Shown: piece by piece, positions 1 through 10,099 of the stretch
Layout of the letters: each line of letters begins with the position of its first letter
Numbering within the stretch: the first letter of the stretch is position 1
Origin: Perkinsus olseni
Taxonomy: Eukaryota > Perkinsozoa > Perkinsida > Perkinsidae
Reading direction: 5' to 3'
NCBI GenBank assembly: GCA_013115135.1
Contig: JABANP010000604.1
Location: 1 to 29,240 of the forward strand
Length of the DNA: 29,240 nucleotides
Program-made: the position numbers and the translations under genes
The notes under the pieces: generated by a model
Seen by the model: only the letters and a program-made list of their open reading frames with translations
The model's database searches: none
What the model was told of the DNA's origin: nothing

Positions 1-1320
1 GTGGTGGTCGTCCTTGTAGTTGTAGAGTTCTAGTTGTTGTGGTCGTAGTCGTGCTCGTCGGCTTTACAGTTGAAGAGTTGTAGTTAGTCTGGTCGTAGTA
101 GTGGTCGTCATCCTTGTAGTTGTTGTGGTCGTAGTCGTGGTCGTCGTCCTTGTAGTTGTTGTGGTCGTAGTCGTGGTCGTCGTCCGTGTAATTGTGAAGT
201 TATAGTTGTTGTGGTCGTAGTCGTGGTCGTCGTCCTTGTAGTTGCAGAGTTATAGTTGTTGTGGTCGTAGTCGTGGTCGTCGTCCATGTAATTGTGAAGT
301 TATAGTTGTTGTGGTCGTAGTCGTGGTTGTCCTTGTAGTTGTAGAGTTCTAGTTGTTGTGGTCGTAGTCGTGGTCGTCGTCCGTGTAATTGTGAAGTTAT
401 AGTTGTTGTGGTCGTAGTCGTGGTCGTCGTCCTTGTAGTTGTAGAGTTATAGTTGTTGTGGTCGTAGTCGCGGTCGTCGTCCGTGTAATTGTGAAGTTAT
501 AGTTGTTGTGGTCGTAGTCGTGGTCGTCGTCCTTGTAGTTGTAGAGTTCTAGTTGTTGTGGTCGTAGTCGTGGTCGTCGTCCGTGTAATTGTGAAGTTAT
601 AGTTGTTGTGGTCGTAGTCGTGGTCGTCGTCCTTGTAGTTGTAGAGTTATAGTTGTTGTGGTCGTAGTCGCGGTCGTCGTCCGTGTAATTGTGAAGTTAT
701 AGTTGTTGTGGTCGTAGTCGTGGTCGTCGTCCTTGTAGTTGTAGAGTTCTAGTTGTTGTGGTCGTAGTCGTGGTCGTCGTCCGTAATTGTGAAGTTATAG
801 TTGTTGTGGTCGTAGTCGCGGCCGTCGTCCTTGTAGTTGTAGAGTTCTAGCTGTTGTAGTCGTAGTCGTGGTCGTCGTCCTTGTAGTTGTAGAGTTCTAG
901 TTGTTGTGGTCGTAGTCGTGGTCGTCGTCCTTGTAGTTGTAGAGTTCTAGTTGTTGTGGTCGTAGTCGTGGTCGTCGTCCGTGTAATTGTGAAGTTATAG
1001 TTGTTGTGGTCGTAGTCGTGGTCGTCGTCCTTGTAGTTGTAGAGTTCTAGTTGTTGTGGTCGTAGTCGTGGTCGTCGTCCTTGTAATTGTAAAGTTATAG
1101 TTGTTGTGGTCGTAGTCGTGGTCGTCGTCCGTGTAGTTGTAGAGTTGTAGTTGCTGTGATCGTAGTCGTGATCGTCGTGCTTGTAGTTGTAGAGTTCTAG
1201 TTGTCGTGGTCGTAGTCGTGGTCGACGTCTTTGTAGTTGTAGAGATGGAACTGTAGTGGTCGTAGTCGTGGGCGTCGTCAGTGTAGTTGCAGAGTGGTAG
1301 TTGTTGTTCTTAATTCTCTA
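1..1320. repeat. GT-rich minisatellite, 50-bp period with 200-bp higher-order structure
   Basis: The core GTCGTAGTCGTGGTCGTCGT recurs every 50 bp (for example starting at 361, 411, 461). Two spacer variants tend to alternate: one with CCGTGTAATTGTGAAGTTAT and one with CCTTGTAGTTGTAGAGTTCT, giving an approximate 100-bp dimer. A rarer CGGTCGTCGT variant occurs at 471 and again at 671, exactly 200 bp apart, which shows higher-order amplification. Copies decay after about 1130. The period is not a multiple of three, so a coding role is unlikely. The left edge lies outside the window. Confidence 0.93.
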
Positions 1321-1708
1321 TATCTTCTTCACTCCAGAAACTGTGATGATACAATGATAATATTACAATGGTAAATATAAAAGACTGAAACGGCAATCCT
1401 CATAAATGCGGTAGCATGGTATAGGGGCAAGCGAAAGAAGTATCTGAAACTACCCAAAACTGTGAGCTAAGGCGATGAGAAGTCGAGCAGTGCAGATTCG
1501 CAGAGACGGTTATTCATTACACAGTTCTAACAAACAACTACACGAGACTAAGTCAGAAGAGGAAATAGGCGCAAGAAGTGCCCTATCCGACCCAAAGCGA
1601 GACGAATAGACCCCGAAGGGTTATAGAGCATACTCGACAGGTGGCACCCTACGAAGTCGCAAGCGAACTAATTATGCTCATTGTGAGTAACCCTCCGGGG
1701 CAGGAACC
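1321..1708. other. Non-coding stretch between minisatellite and transposase 3' end
   Basis: I see no supported gene here. This is where the 3' untranslated region and the 3' terminus of the minus-strand Helitron-like element should lie. I looked for a CTRR-type end with a preceding hairpin and could not identify one with confidence. The junction to the minisatellite near 1310-1320 is a possible boundary, but nothing proves it. Confidence 0.5.
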
Positions 1709-4141
1709 TCACGAGCACGAGACGACTTCGAGGGTCCTCCCCGCTCCTCTCCAGCAAAGGGATAACGAGCGGGGGGTAACAAAACAGGAAACGGGTCTAA
1801 ATGTCAGCGCATTGTACCAGAACAAGATTGGGGAAACTCTTGCCGGAGAACATGGTCGTAGGTATGAAGCCAAGCGTCCAAAGGTTTGCAAGGGCGTGGG
1901 GTTGCCATTGTAGCGGTTCCTCGCAACGTGATCCCAGGTGTGCTCAACGCGTTCACGATTGGCTCGGTTTTGGTTTTCGTCAAGGAAATACTCAAAACCT
2001 ACAACATATGCGAGTAGCCCCCAAGGTTGTAAATGAGCTCGCGATGTGAAACGCGCGCCTCTACCAGATGATAGACTATTGTGCTCATTTACCCTGTTTC
2101 TCAAGTTTATAGCCTGTCCTATATACGATATATTCGTGTTTTTTGTCGATACTATGACGTATACGTAGCCTGCTTGGTCGAGAGGTATGGGGGTGTCTCT
2201 GGGACGGAAAGGTCGATTGTTGAAGTTGATAATTGGAGGAAGGGCAGGTGCTCCTGCAGAGGTTAAAATTCCAACGACGTGGCGAACGTAACCTTCCCAC
2301 TGCGTGAATTGGCGCAGTAAATTTCCGATCGCCATCATAGTGTCATTAATGTCACCGACAAAGTAGATATGATGCAGAGCCCGTACTCTGGATACAATGA
2401 CGTACAACTGAGATTTCAGCCAGAGTTTGTAAGCTGACTTCTTGTCGGAAATCTGCGTAGCAATCATGCCTAAAGTATCTCCCATTACTTTGTGTATAGT
2501 GGCAGCGATATAATGCCTGATAGGATATTGCTCTCTTCTAACCATCATGGTACCTTCTAATCGTTGTGGGATGGTGAACGTCTTAGATATAGTTAACTCC
2601 TGCCAATTTTGGTTGATGAACTCCTGCTCGTTTGCAGGAATATTTCTCCTCCCAGGCGGGGCTATCCTCACCGTGAGAGGGCCTTCATCAACTGGCAAGG
2701 TTCGTACTACACAAAGTTGACTCTGATGGAAAGCTCGTCTCGCAGAGGTGTCATTGCACGTAAATCGCATGATCGCGCCCACAAAGAGTGTGATACTCTG
2801 TGGTGCTTGCAACTTGCGATTCATGACATTAATGATTCGAACTTGATTGACGGGCACCCAAAGATGTCCGCCATCTAAGGTATACTGATCGAGAGAATTC
2901 ACGGTCACTTTGGGAATATTGTTGTCCTGCTGTATTCGCGTTAATTGCCTCGTAATGGCCTCCCGTTCGGCCTCACGGTGTCCAAATATCTGTAGTGCTT
3001 CAGGTGGTATGTTATTCCAGTTATCGCGGAACTCACAGTATTGCCTAATTAAATACTGAATACGTTGAATATCTGCCTCGGTGGGCTGAAGTGTCTGGAA
3101 TAGTGTAAGAACCTCCTGAAGCTGCGGATCAGTGGCCGCGCGAACGAATTTTTCTAACTTGAATAATCGCATGGTCGTGATTATTGATGGACTGGTCCAA
3201 AGCAGCGTCTGCTTAATGGGGGGAAGTTGATTAGGATCTCCACTGCCCAGAATCAAAACACCACCAAATGGAAGCGACGAACGGTGTAGAACTTGCAGAA
3301 TCTTATTTTGCACGTCAAGTATTTCGGCCCCCTCAGTACCAATCTCTTCGTGCACAAACACACGAATAGATTTCAGCCATTGCATCTTCACAGGATCCCG
3401 AGCAAGCTTTGCTAGTGCGCGCTCTGCCAGGCAACTCGACGAGAGCGAGGCCGATACTGGGATTGAGAAAACTAAATGAATATGCTCGCCGCCTAAGGCT
3501 GCAGCACGCTCACTTGCCGAGCTGGTAACTATTGTGTGAAGACCTTTAGCTAAAGCATAAGCACCCCAGTGTGCAGTAACGTGAGATTTACCACTTCCAG
3601 GAGGACCTAACAATATGGGAGCAGGAACGAATGCTCTTTGCCCGGAACAGTAGTGGTCTATCGCATCGGTACCAAGGTTCAGCGCTACTTGCTGCTCTTG
3701 GAAAGACTCTAGGGTCTGGTTTTCGGCCCGCTGTATTTCAGGTCGCCAATCCAGAGGGTTCGCCTGAGTTGCATGGACAAGGTCATCAACGGGTGGGAGG
3801 TTGTCTATTGGATTAGCAAGGAAGTGCAATGCTTCTGCGAAAGATCGCTTGGTCTCTAATTTTCGCTGTATTAACGCATCCGATGCTGCTTCTGTAAGTT
3901 CGTTTCTAAGCACTAGTGGCGTAGTGTAAAACTGCAAGTCCCCTCCGATGAGCAAGCTATGGAGAGCAGTGTGGGCATTGATCAAATGCTTATCAAATGA
4001 GACAGTACCTCCGGGCAGATAAAGTAACTGCTTCAAGACATACATCCGAAGGATATCATTGACCTCTTGCTCGGTAACATTAGCGGCATCCTGAACTAAT
4101 CCTACACTCTGAAAGGATCGCCGTAGGTGATTAACCGAAAA
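1709..4141 (-). CDS. Helitron-like transposase, Pif1-family helicase plus C-terminal GIY-YIG nuclease
   Basis: After frameshift 2 the frame reads VNHLRRSFQSVGLVQDAAN and runs 810 codons to the stop at 1711-1709. An ATG lies at 4045, but homology-like sequence begins upstream, so 4045 is not the natural start. Helicase motifs in order: Walker A GPPGSGKS (near 3590-3610), motif II VHEEIG (EE where Pif1 usually has DE), motif III GSGDPNQLPPI, motif IV-like LEKFVRAATDPQLQEVL, then ATIHKVMGDTLGM and QLYVIVSRV near the end. This is a superfamily 1B ATP-dependent DNA helicase. A GIY-YIG nuclease follows (about 2190-1900): GYVYVI, SYIGQ, LRNRVNEHN, and RVEHTWD for the metal-binding Glu. The last 50 or so residues look unstructured. 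Confidence 0.88.
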   Translation of the reverse strand, partial: FSVNHLRRSFQSVGLVQDAANVTEQEVNDILRMYVLKQLLYLPGGTVSFDKHLINAHTALHSLLIGGDLQFYTTPLVLRNELTEAASDALIQRKLETKRSFAEALHFLANPIDNLPPVDDLVHATQANPLDWRPEIQRAENQTLESFQEQQVALNLGTDAIDHYCSGQRAFVPAPILLGPPGSGKSHVTAHWGAYALAKGLHTIVTSSASERAAALGGEHIHLVFSIPVSASLSSSCLAERALAKLARDPVKMQWLKSIRVFVHEEIGTEGAEILDVQNKILQVLHRSSLPFGGVLILGSGDPNQLPPIKQTLLWTSPSIITTMRLFKLEKFVRAATDPQLQEVLTLFQTLQPTEADIQRIQYLIRQYCEFRDNWNNIPPEALQIFGHREAEREAITRQLTRIQQDNNIPKVTVNSLDQYTLDGGHLWVPVNQVRIINVMNRKLQAPQSITLFVGAIMRFTCNDTSARRAFHQSQLCVVRTLPVDEGPLTVRIAPPGRRNIPANEQEFINQNWQELTISKTFTIPQRLEGTMMVRREQYPIRHYIAATIHKVMGDTLGMIATQISDKKSAYKLWLKSQLYVIVSRVRALHHIYFVGDINDTMMAIGNLLRQFTQWEGYVRHVVGILTSAGAPALPPIINFNNRPFRPRDTPIPLDQAGYVYVIVSTKNTNISYIGQAINLRNRVNEHNSLSSGRGARFTSRAHLQPWGLLAYVVGFEYFLDENQNRANRERVEHTWDHVARNRYNGNPTPLQTFGRLASYLRPCSPARVSPILFWYNALTFRPVSCFVTPRSLSLCWRGAGRTLEVVSCS
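1900..2190 (-). other. GIY-YIG endonuclease domain at transposase C-terminus
   Basis: The segment reads GYVYVI (the GIY strand), SYIGQ (the YIG strand), LRNRVNEHN (conserved Arg and His), then about 45 residues later RVEHTWDH (Glu in an ExxW setting like that of SLX1-type nucleases) and an Asn in YNGNPTP. Thus the Tyr, Tyr, Arg, Glu and a candidate Asn of the GIY-YIG fold are all present in the right order. It is in frame with, and directly downstream of, the helicase, separated by a short linker. It could supply a target- or donor-strand nick. The family also occurs in Penelope-like elements, homing endonucleases and UvrC. Confidence 0.82.
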
Positions 4142-4856
4142 AGACTTCTACCTCAGTGGTAAAGTGGCCAAGCGATAAAATGATATGAACTAAGAATCTA
4201 TCGGCAAAACGGGGCAGTGGGTTTGACAGAACAGCTACACGCGGTAACGCATTCCCTTGATACACGAACGTGTCGAGGAGGTCCTGTGGGGGCTGTGGGG
4301 CGAGCAAAGGCAGCAGAATATTATGCAACACCGAAGTTGCCAGCTGCCTCTGAGCAAGTGTGTGGTGAGCATCATCGTTCTGATATTCTGTAGCCATATC
4401 TCGCACACGTTGAAGCTTTGAGGGCAAGATTTTAATTTCCTTGTCAAACCCATCAAACCACGGGCACTCGCGTATATCGAGTCGCAACAAAGCTTGCTGA
4501 ACGCCGAGGGCTTGTGCTCCATTTCCCAACCTCGATTTTGGAACGGGCAATCGTATAGTACATTCGAAATAGTCAACTAAGGTATTGATGAACATCAATT
4601 CCGGGGGGCGAGCACCAAACTTGGAAATTGCGTCTGGAGTTATATTACTGTTATTAGAGTCTATGATAATTAAGCGCTGTGGATTGGTATACTGCCTAAC
4701 TGGAGGGAAGTGTAGAAGTTCCCGAGCGGTGTAGCCCGCAACTTCTTCAGCTTCGGCACCAGGTCTAACACGCTGCCGTTCGTGCTTAATGACTCCTCCG
4801 CGATCCTGTTTGAAACCTGTATTGACGTGGACGTAGTGTGAACAGAGCGAAACGTA
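4131..4856 (-). CDS. Helitron-like transposase, linker between Rep and helicase (between frameshifts 1 and 2)
   Basis: Skipping one T at 4857 puts translation into a frame reading YVSLCSHYVHVNTGF, which completes the Helitron pattern LLGFP...VxVNT after the Rep domain. The frame then stays open for 238 codons through LMFINTLVDYF and ends HFTTEVEVFFG before a TAA at 4133-4131. There is no independent start: the piece is the middle of one protein. It is presumably the Rep-helicase linker, a part of Helitron proteins with no defined catalytic motif. Its right-hand break lies in a five-base T run (plus-strand A run 4138-4142). Confidence 0.8.
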   Translation of the reverse strand, partial: YVSLCSHYVHVNTGFKQDRGGVIKHERQRVRPGAEAEEVAGYTARELLHFPPVRQYTNPQRLIIIDSNNSNITPDAISKFGARPPELMFINTLVDYFECTIRLPVPKSRLGNGAQALGVQQALLRLDIRECPWFDGFDKEIKILPSKLQRVRDMATEYQNDDAHHTLAQRQLATSVLHNILLPLLAPQPPQDLLDTFVYQGNALPRVAVLSNPLPRFADRFLVHIILSLGHFTTEVEVFFG

Positions 4857-7800
4857 AGGGAAAGCCCAGCAACCACCAAACCGCTTCGGTCAGTGATAAG
4901 CTCCTGCCTTCAACCGCTGTGCTCTCGCGTTCCCGAGCTTTATCATTCGCAGCCGCAATCGCTGCGCCGGTTACTTTCGTGTTGCGTAGTTTTTCTTCCT
5001 GCACATTCACGGTATTAGCATCCTTGCCAGCCCGGAGGAATACCCTGGCGCGTTCCTCCTCACCTGCGGCGTATTTGGCAAGGTAGCGAGCAGTAAATGC
5101 AGGACTACATATTTGCAAATTGTCACTGCTTTTCGCGGCTGCGAAGATCCAATCATTCATAGGAGAAAATCGCGTATGCGGGTCTGCCGGGTACATGTGC
5201 TTCTTAGGAATGAGCTCAGCGGCTGGGAGAAGTTCGTCGTAGCCGCAAGGGCCTCGGCCAACTTCTGCCAGACCACAGCCCTCCAAAATATTCAAAGCTT
5301 TATCTGAGTGTTGAACATGAATGGTTTTAGTCGAATACTCGGAACAAGGGGGACGTCTCGGGAACCTGCATATGGAATTCCCATCGCTATCTCGTTTCTT
5401 GCAACATCGGTAACCAGATTTTTCACAACTATGCTCATGAATGGTGGCAGCTAGTTGCTTCAACTCGAACGCGTGCGATTCGTCCCTGATCAATCCAGCG
5501 TCAATAAAAGGTTGCAGGTCGTTAAAGCAATGACTTAGCTTGGATGAAACTCTACCCCTAACTTCCGCAGACTCAGGATCTTCACCGGTCCACACGAGGG
5601 CATGAATATGCGGAAGGTTGCCCCTGGTGGTCTGGAACTCCCAGCGCCACCATAATTTGGTGACGGGGCCTAGTGGCTGTTCAGGGGAGGCTTCTATATA
5701 CTTCATGAGATAAGTTCCTGCTCTTTGCCAAGCTCTGAGGATAGGCACTAGCGCGGCCTGGACCGCGCTGTCACGAGTCTCTGTAGACTCAAGCGCGTAG
5801 CGTTCCTGCAACCACTGGAATATTGGACGAACGCCAAAATGCTCGGACTGATTACAGCTGTGAGTGTAGAAATACGTTGGTTGCTCACGCGCAATTTCAG
5901 CAGCTAGTTCATTGACGCGAGTACGAGAGTCGGCTTCGCCGAACGGTAATCTTCCCTCAGCCCGTAACGTCTGAAAAGTGGAAGGGTCATTTGACAAGTG
6001 TTCCCAACCACGCGACATGACTACGCGCGTGTCACTGTGAGACAGCTGGAGATTGAAGAGTGCATCGAAATAGAACTGGATCGCCCTGGGATCAGTGGAC
6101 GTTAGAAGAGTTGGGTCAGTGAGGCGAGTCTTCACGTGCTCGGAAAGGGTGGCGAAACCAGCTTTACTACAAGCTCCAGGAGCAGTCCAAAGACAGTGGG
6201 GGAGGGCTCCAATGACGGTTCCGTCGGCTAAAGACTTCCAGAAAATACTAGGAAAGAGCATGCCTTCCGGGTAGAGAAGCGGTATGGAAGCGCCAGCAAA
6301 CCTGGAGGTGAGGCGTTGGAAAAATGCGCCTGACCTGGCAGAAATGTAGTTAGTTACACCTGGACGATTGAGAAGACCGTAGTGCTTGTTAAGTAGTATA
6401 TGGCCAGGCACACCAGCACTATCGTCCACCATGACAGGAACATCAGCAGCGTTGGTTCCCGGCAATTCGATATTGTCTTGGTCGTCTGGCAAATTCTCTG
6501 GTACAATCGGCTCGTCGAGTTCGAACGCGCCATCTAGAAGGAAATCAGGGTGGCCATCTTCAGCTACCGATCCTTGCGAGCCTTCCTCGGCGCGTTGGTC
6601 CTCTATCAAGCGAGCCAATGGATCATCATTGGCATCATTATCGTCAGGCAGCTGGGGTTGTGCAACGTTGTCCTGCGGTATGCCAAGTTGCTCGCGCGGG
6701 TGGATGCGGACTAAAGGAGGGCCTTGAGCAATGTTGTCTAAAACTTGCTTGCTATGCAATCGACATAAGGAAGCTGTACAGTTATCAGACGGGCATGACC
6801 ACTTTGCAAGCCGATTACACGTGAACTGGTCATTCTCTCTAAAGCAACAAATTAGTCTAGGTTGTCCCTCTGGCATGGGGGGTGTGACGATGAACGGCAG
6901 CTCATGATCATGACATACCATACTACCTTGTCCGCCAGTGAACTGCAAGTACTGCATCTTGCTCTGAGCGAGGTAACCTCCAGATGTCCGAACGTATATG
7001 AGCGACTGCCAGGATACGTAGGCGTCGCGTAAACTCTCTTCTGCGGGCGACGGTAAATATTCGATCGTCGTGCTTCTCGTTGACTTGAACCACAGAGGAT
7101 GATCTCCTATATTTCGGAGATAACACTCTGCTCCCCACCGGCGATCAGCATTTTGATCTTGTGGATCCTCCCACGGACTGCCGGCGTTACCGTCTGCTCG
7201 GATGAAAGCCACAAGTTCCCATGACGAGTCCTCCAGGATGATTTGCGTGCCTGGACGCCTGGCACGGGCAATGGTTGTCCGTGGGGCTGTTGTGCAGATA
7301 GATATGATCGAGCATTTATGTCTTGCTTCGTCGTCGGGAAGTTCTTGCAGTGTCTGTGAGATGAACTGGTTATCAATCTGGATGCTTCGGGAATGGACGT
7401 AGCGAGCGTGTGTGTTTGGTAGAGTCTTTAAGAATCGGGAAAGAATAACGGATGTGTCTAAGCATTGAGCGTCAACGTTGGGATTGGGTATCAGTGCGAC
7501 AACAGTTTCTGCTCGACTGCGGATATGATGCTGTGTGTCGGTAGGACTGCCTCTGTGAGCGGCAGCATGGTCTGCTCGCCTGTAAGCTGCGCCTCCAGGT
7601 AGAAAACTAGCTAGGAAGGCTTTACATGATTGTAAGGTAGTAAGTTGTTCATCATTATCCTCTTCCAGAGGCTGTGCTAGAGCGAAATTATGCCACAGTG
7701 CGGTCACGAACGTGATTAATCTAATAAAAATCCATAGTAAAGGAAGGAATTTTTGCGGGAAAGTGTTCACCAACTGTGGAGAATCTCCATACTCATCCAA

Positions 7801-10089
7801 ACGCTGCGCCCTCGCATAGGCTGAGGGCCACGTGATATTACGACGACGTGGATAATCAGGGGCCTCTTCCACAGCGGCGTCTCCTTGTTCATCTTCTGGC
7901 ACGTGAGCTTGTGGTTGCCCATGCGGTGCTTGTGGTTGCGGAGCCTGTTGTTGAGGAGCCTGTTGTTGCGGAGCCTGTTGTTGGGGAACCTGTTGTTGGG
8001 GAACCTGTTGTTGCGGGCCCTGTTGTTGAGGAACCTGTTGTTGCGGAGCATGTTGATTCGGAGCCTGCTGTGGTGCTTGTTGCTGCTGACCCTCCTCGTG
8101 GTCGTCCATGATTTGAACTGATATCTTATGTTTCATGCTATGAAGGAGGTCTATCGACTCGGGCAACGGTACATACGTTGCCCCAGCTAAGGCCTTTTCT
8201 TGTCGCTCTTGTGATGGAACAAGGACTCGGTCGAGCGACTCAAGGGCAGGTGCTGCATCAATGTCATCGCGATAAGCGGACTGGACAAACGAACGAAGTT
8301 CCGAACGACCCTCTAAGAAATTTTTCTCAAGATCAGCGTGATGATCAGATCTGATATTCCATTTAGGTTTAGTGGTAACAGAGAAAGAAGATAGCCCACT
8401 AAATCCCCCTTGGACGCACCTCATCTGCCAGGTATGCGAAGAATATTTAGCTTTCATACCACGGAATGGCTTAGGAGCAAATATGACGGGCGTAAGCTGG
8501 TCACTGTATGGGCTCGGTAACGTACCGTGAGGGTTTTGTGGAGCGTGAACATATGCTTTAGCGGAGCCTTTGTCATGATCATTGCATGTACAAAGAACAA
8601 GACCATGATCCGAAGTAATACGAACAGAAGCCGTCACCGTATGGCCAAATTGTTCAGTTCTCTCAGTGAAATCTGCCCTAGCTCCCTTAAGGTGAAGTTC
8701 TGAATTCGCAGTGAAAGCTGTGATACTCGGAAAGCCCCATCTTAAAAAATGGTTATAAGCGATAGTCCCCACTTTCTCGATATACTCAGTGCAGCCATAT
8801 GGGCATCGAACTGTTGCAACAGCAGTTCGATCTAGTTCGGCTGCCAGCTGGGAAAGCTGGCCGCTTCCTAGACTATCATTGAAACGTTGAATGTCAGTAG
8901 AAATGTCAAGTACTTTCCTTTGTATATCTCTTGATGCATTGCGGAATTGCGCGATGGATACCCTATTTCTCTCTCTAAGCCTTTGTAAAAACGTCTGGCC
9001 CCATAAATCAGAGAATGATTTTGGTATGTATGCCAGACGTTTTTGCAATTCATTCGGAGTGTTTGATTTTAAAATGAAATCCGTCAAGAAGGCTCTCCAA
9101 CCGTATTGCCACTTGACGAATTTGTTCCCTGCAGGATTACCTCTACCGGCTGGAGCTTGGGGTCGACCCTGCTCCTCTTCATTATCAGATGGTGCACTGT
9201 CAGATGCATCATCATCCTCCGAGTCGCTTTCAGCTTCTCGGGGATTAAGAGGATTTTGTTGATTCCCTGCAGCGTTCTGTGGCTCGCCCAAATTGTCATT
9301 TACACATACGTACTTGAAGCATGTCAAACACAGAGGAATTTGAGCTCTACCGTCTATGCGCCGCAACTGCGAGTATGCTCTAACCCGTACATTGTTTCTA
9401 ACAATCGGAACCGTTCGAATGAGACAGAGGCAACAACTACAGCAATCTTCTACTTCATTACTAGCTTGCGAAATTCCACTATCAACATCAGAAACGCTGC
9501 CCACACTATTAATTTCAGACGCCACGTCGACCCTCTCTGCCGGACCTACTGGTGCCACAGGCTGAGGTAGTGGCTGAGCGACAAGGTCCGGCGGAGGCGC
9601 AGCTGGAGGCAGTACAAGAGGTGGAGGGGGTCCGTACATCGGCGGCGGAATCGGGGGAGGGGCTACAGGAGGTGGGGTCGGCTGAGATGAAGAGAATTAC
9701 GTGTAAGCATTGATACCCATACTTACTGGTGGAGGAGCATCATGCTGTGGCGGTGGCGCGGGTGGGGGCGGCGGGATATAGTCCGGCGGTGGGTAAGGTG
9801 GTGGCGCCACCGGAGGAGGAGGCGGCTGAATGAATAACCATTTTTGTATCTTACCGCGCTCCGCACCTTACGTCAACCGCCGCCGGCGCCGGTGGAGGTG
9901 GTGCCTCCGCTGCAGCCTGATCTGCCGCCTCCCGAGCCTGAAAGAAGAGGGTAAGGCATGACTATAAGAAACGGTAGGTGAACTCACCCGACGAGCCTCG
10001 CATGCGCGGCTGCGGCATGGCTGATTCACCACAACGAAGCAAAAACAAGAAGGGCACCTTGGCCTCTGTGGTCTACGACGAGGTGCCAT
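4786..10089 (-). CDS. Helitron-like transposase, N-terminal and Rep part (exons 1-4 up to frameshift 1)
   Basis: Start ATG at 10089-10087 sits in a strong Kozak context (A at -3, G at +4). The model is exon 1 10089-9988, exon 2 9937-9872, exon 3 9825-9727, exon 4 from 9681; all junctions are GT-AG and phase 0. Exon 1 is Arg/Cys-rich (CPSC and later Cys); exons 2-4 start Ala/Pro-rich. Further on come a CCSCCLC...CLTC cluster, an acidic patch, an RCPYGCTEYI region typical of the helentron N-terminus, a QQQxP repeat, a hydrophobic segment, and a Cys-rich zinc-finger-like region (CCFRE...CPSDNC...LCRLH). The Rep domain follows LFPSIFW and contains HIH (residues about 1447-1449) and RYLAKYAAG with tyrosines about 1622 and 1626. 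Right after the LTEAVWWLLGFP motif the frame breaks (near 4857); the remaining 24 codons to the stop at 4786 are out of the true frame. Confidence 0.85.
5066..6290 (-). other. HUH/Y2 Rep nuclease domain of the transposase
   Basis: The domain starts near LYPEGMLFPSIFW (about 6280-6235) and includes the metal-binding HUH motif HIH at 5610-5602 within EFQTTRGNLPHIHALVW, matching the Helitron consensus of an upstream acidic/aromatic residue, RG and PHxH. The paired tyrosines lie at 5085-5083 and 5073-5071 (Y-L-A-K-Y), the two-tyrosine arrangement used for DNA cleavage and strand transfer in Helitron relaxases. All expected catalytic residues are present. Confidence 0.88.
7912..8095 (-). repeat. 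In-frame QQQxP coding repeat of the transposase
   Basis: A 15-bp unit (GTTGTTG-type on the plus strand) repeats about ten times and is translated on the minus strand as QQQ-A/V/G-P. All units keep the frame. It lies between the N-terminal Cys-containing region and the hydrophobic segment, and probably forms a flexible linker. Such tracts expand and contract easily. Confidence 0.85.
9682..9726 (-). other. Transposase intron 3 (45 bp, phase 0)
   Basis: Donor GTAAGT at 9726, acceptor CATCTCAG ending at 9682, with a branch-point-like TGCTTAC inside. The length is a multiple of three but the intron holds an in-frame TAA, so retention would truncate the protein. Exon 4 continues in the frame of the long Rep-containing reading frame, 14 codons before its first ATG at 9639. 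Confidence 0.82.
9826..9871 (-). other. Transposase intron 2 (46 bp, phase 0)
   Basis: Donor GTAAGG at 9871, acceptor TTCATTCAG ending at 9826. A second possible donor, GTAAGA, lies at 9854 inside the same intron, but would leave only 29 bp, so 9871 is preferred. The downstream exon (9825-9727, 33 codons) opens with a run of proline codons in frame. Confidence 0.75.
9938..9987 (-). other. Transposase intron 1 (50 bp, phase 0)
   Basis: On the minus strand the donor is GTGAGT at 9987 and the acceptor TTCTTTCAG ends at 9938 after a pyrimidine-rich stretch. Splicing joins CGG to GCT codons without disturbing the frame. Exon 1 (34 codons) and exon 2 (22 codons) are both exact multiples of three. 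Confidence 0.8.
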
Positions 10090-10099
10090 GGTTTTCGAT

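Noticed and set aside
1..1320. CRISPR array
   Set aside because: Repeats and spacers are both repetitive with a continuous 50-bp period; there are no unique spacers and no cas genes.
4131..4860. Programmed frameshifting in the transposase
   Set aside because: Both sites lack a recognised slippery-site-plus-structure arrangement and both fit simple one-base indels in homopolymers.
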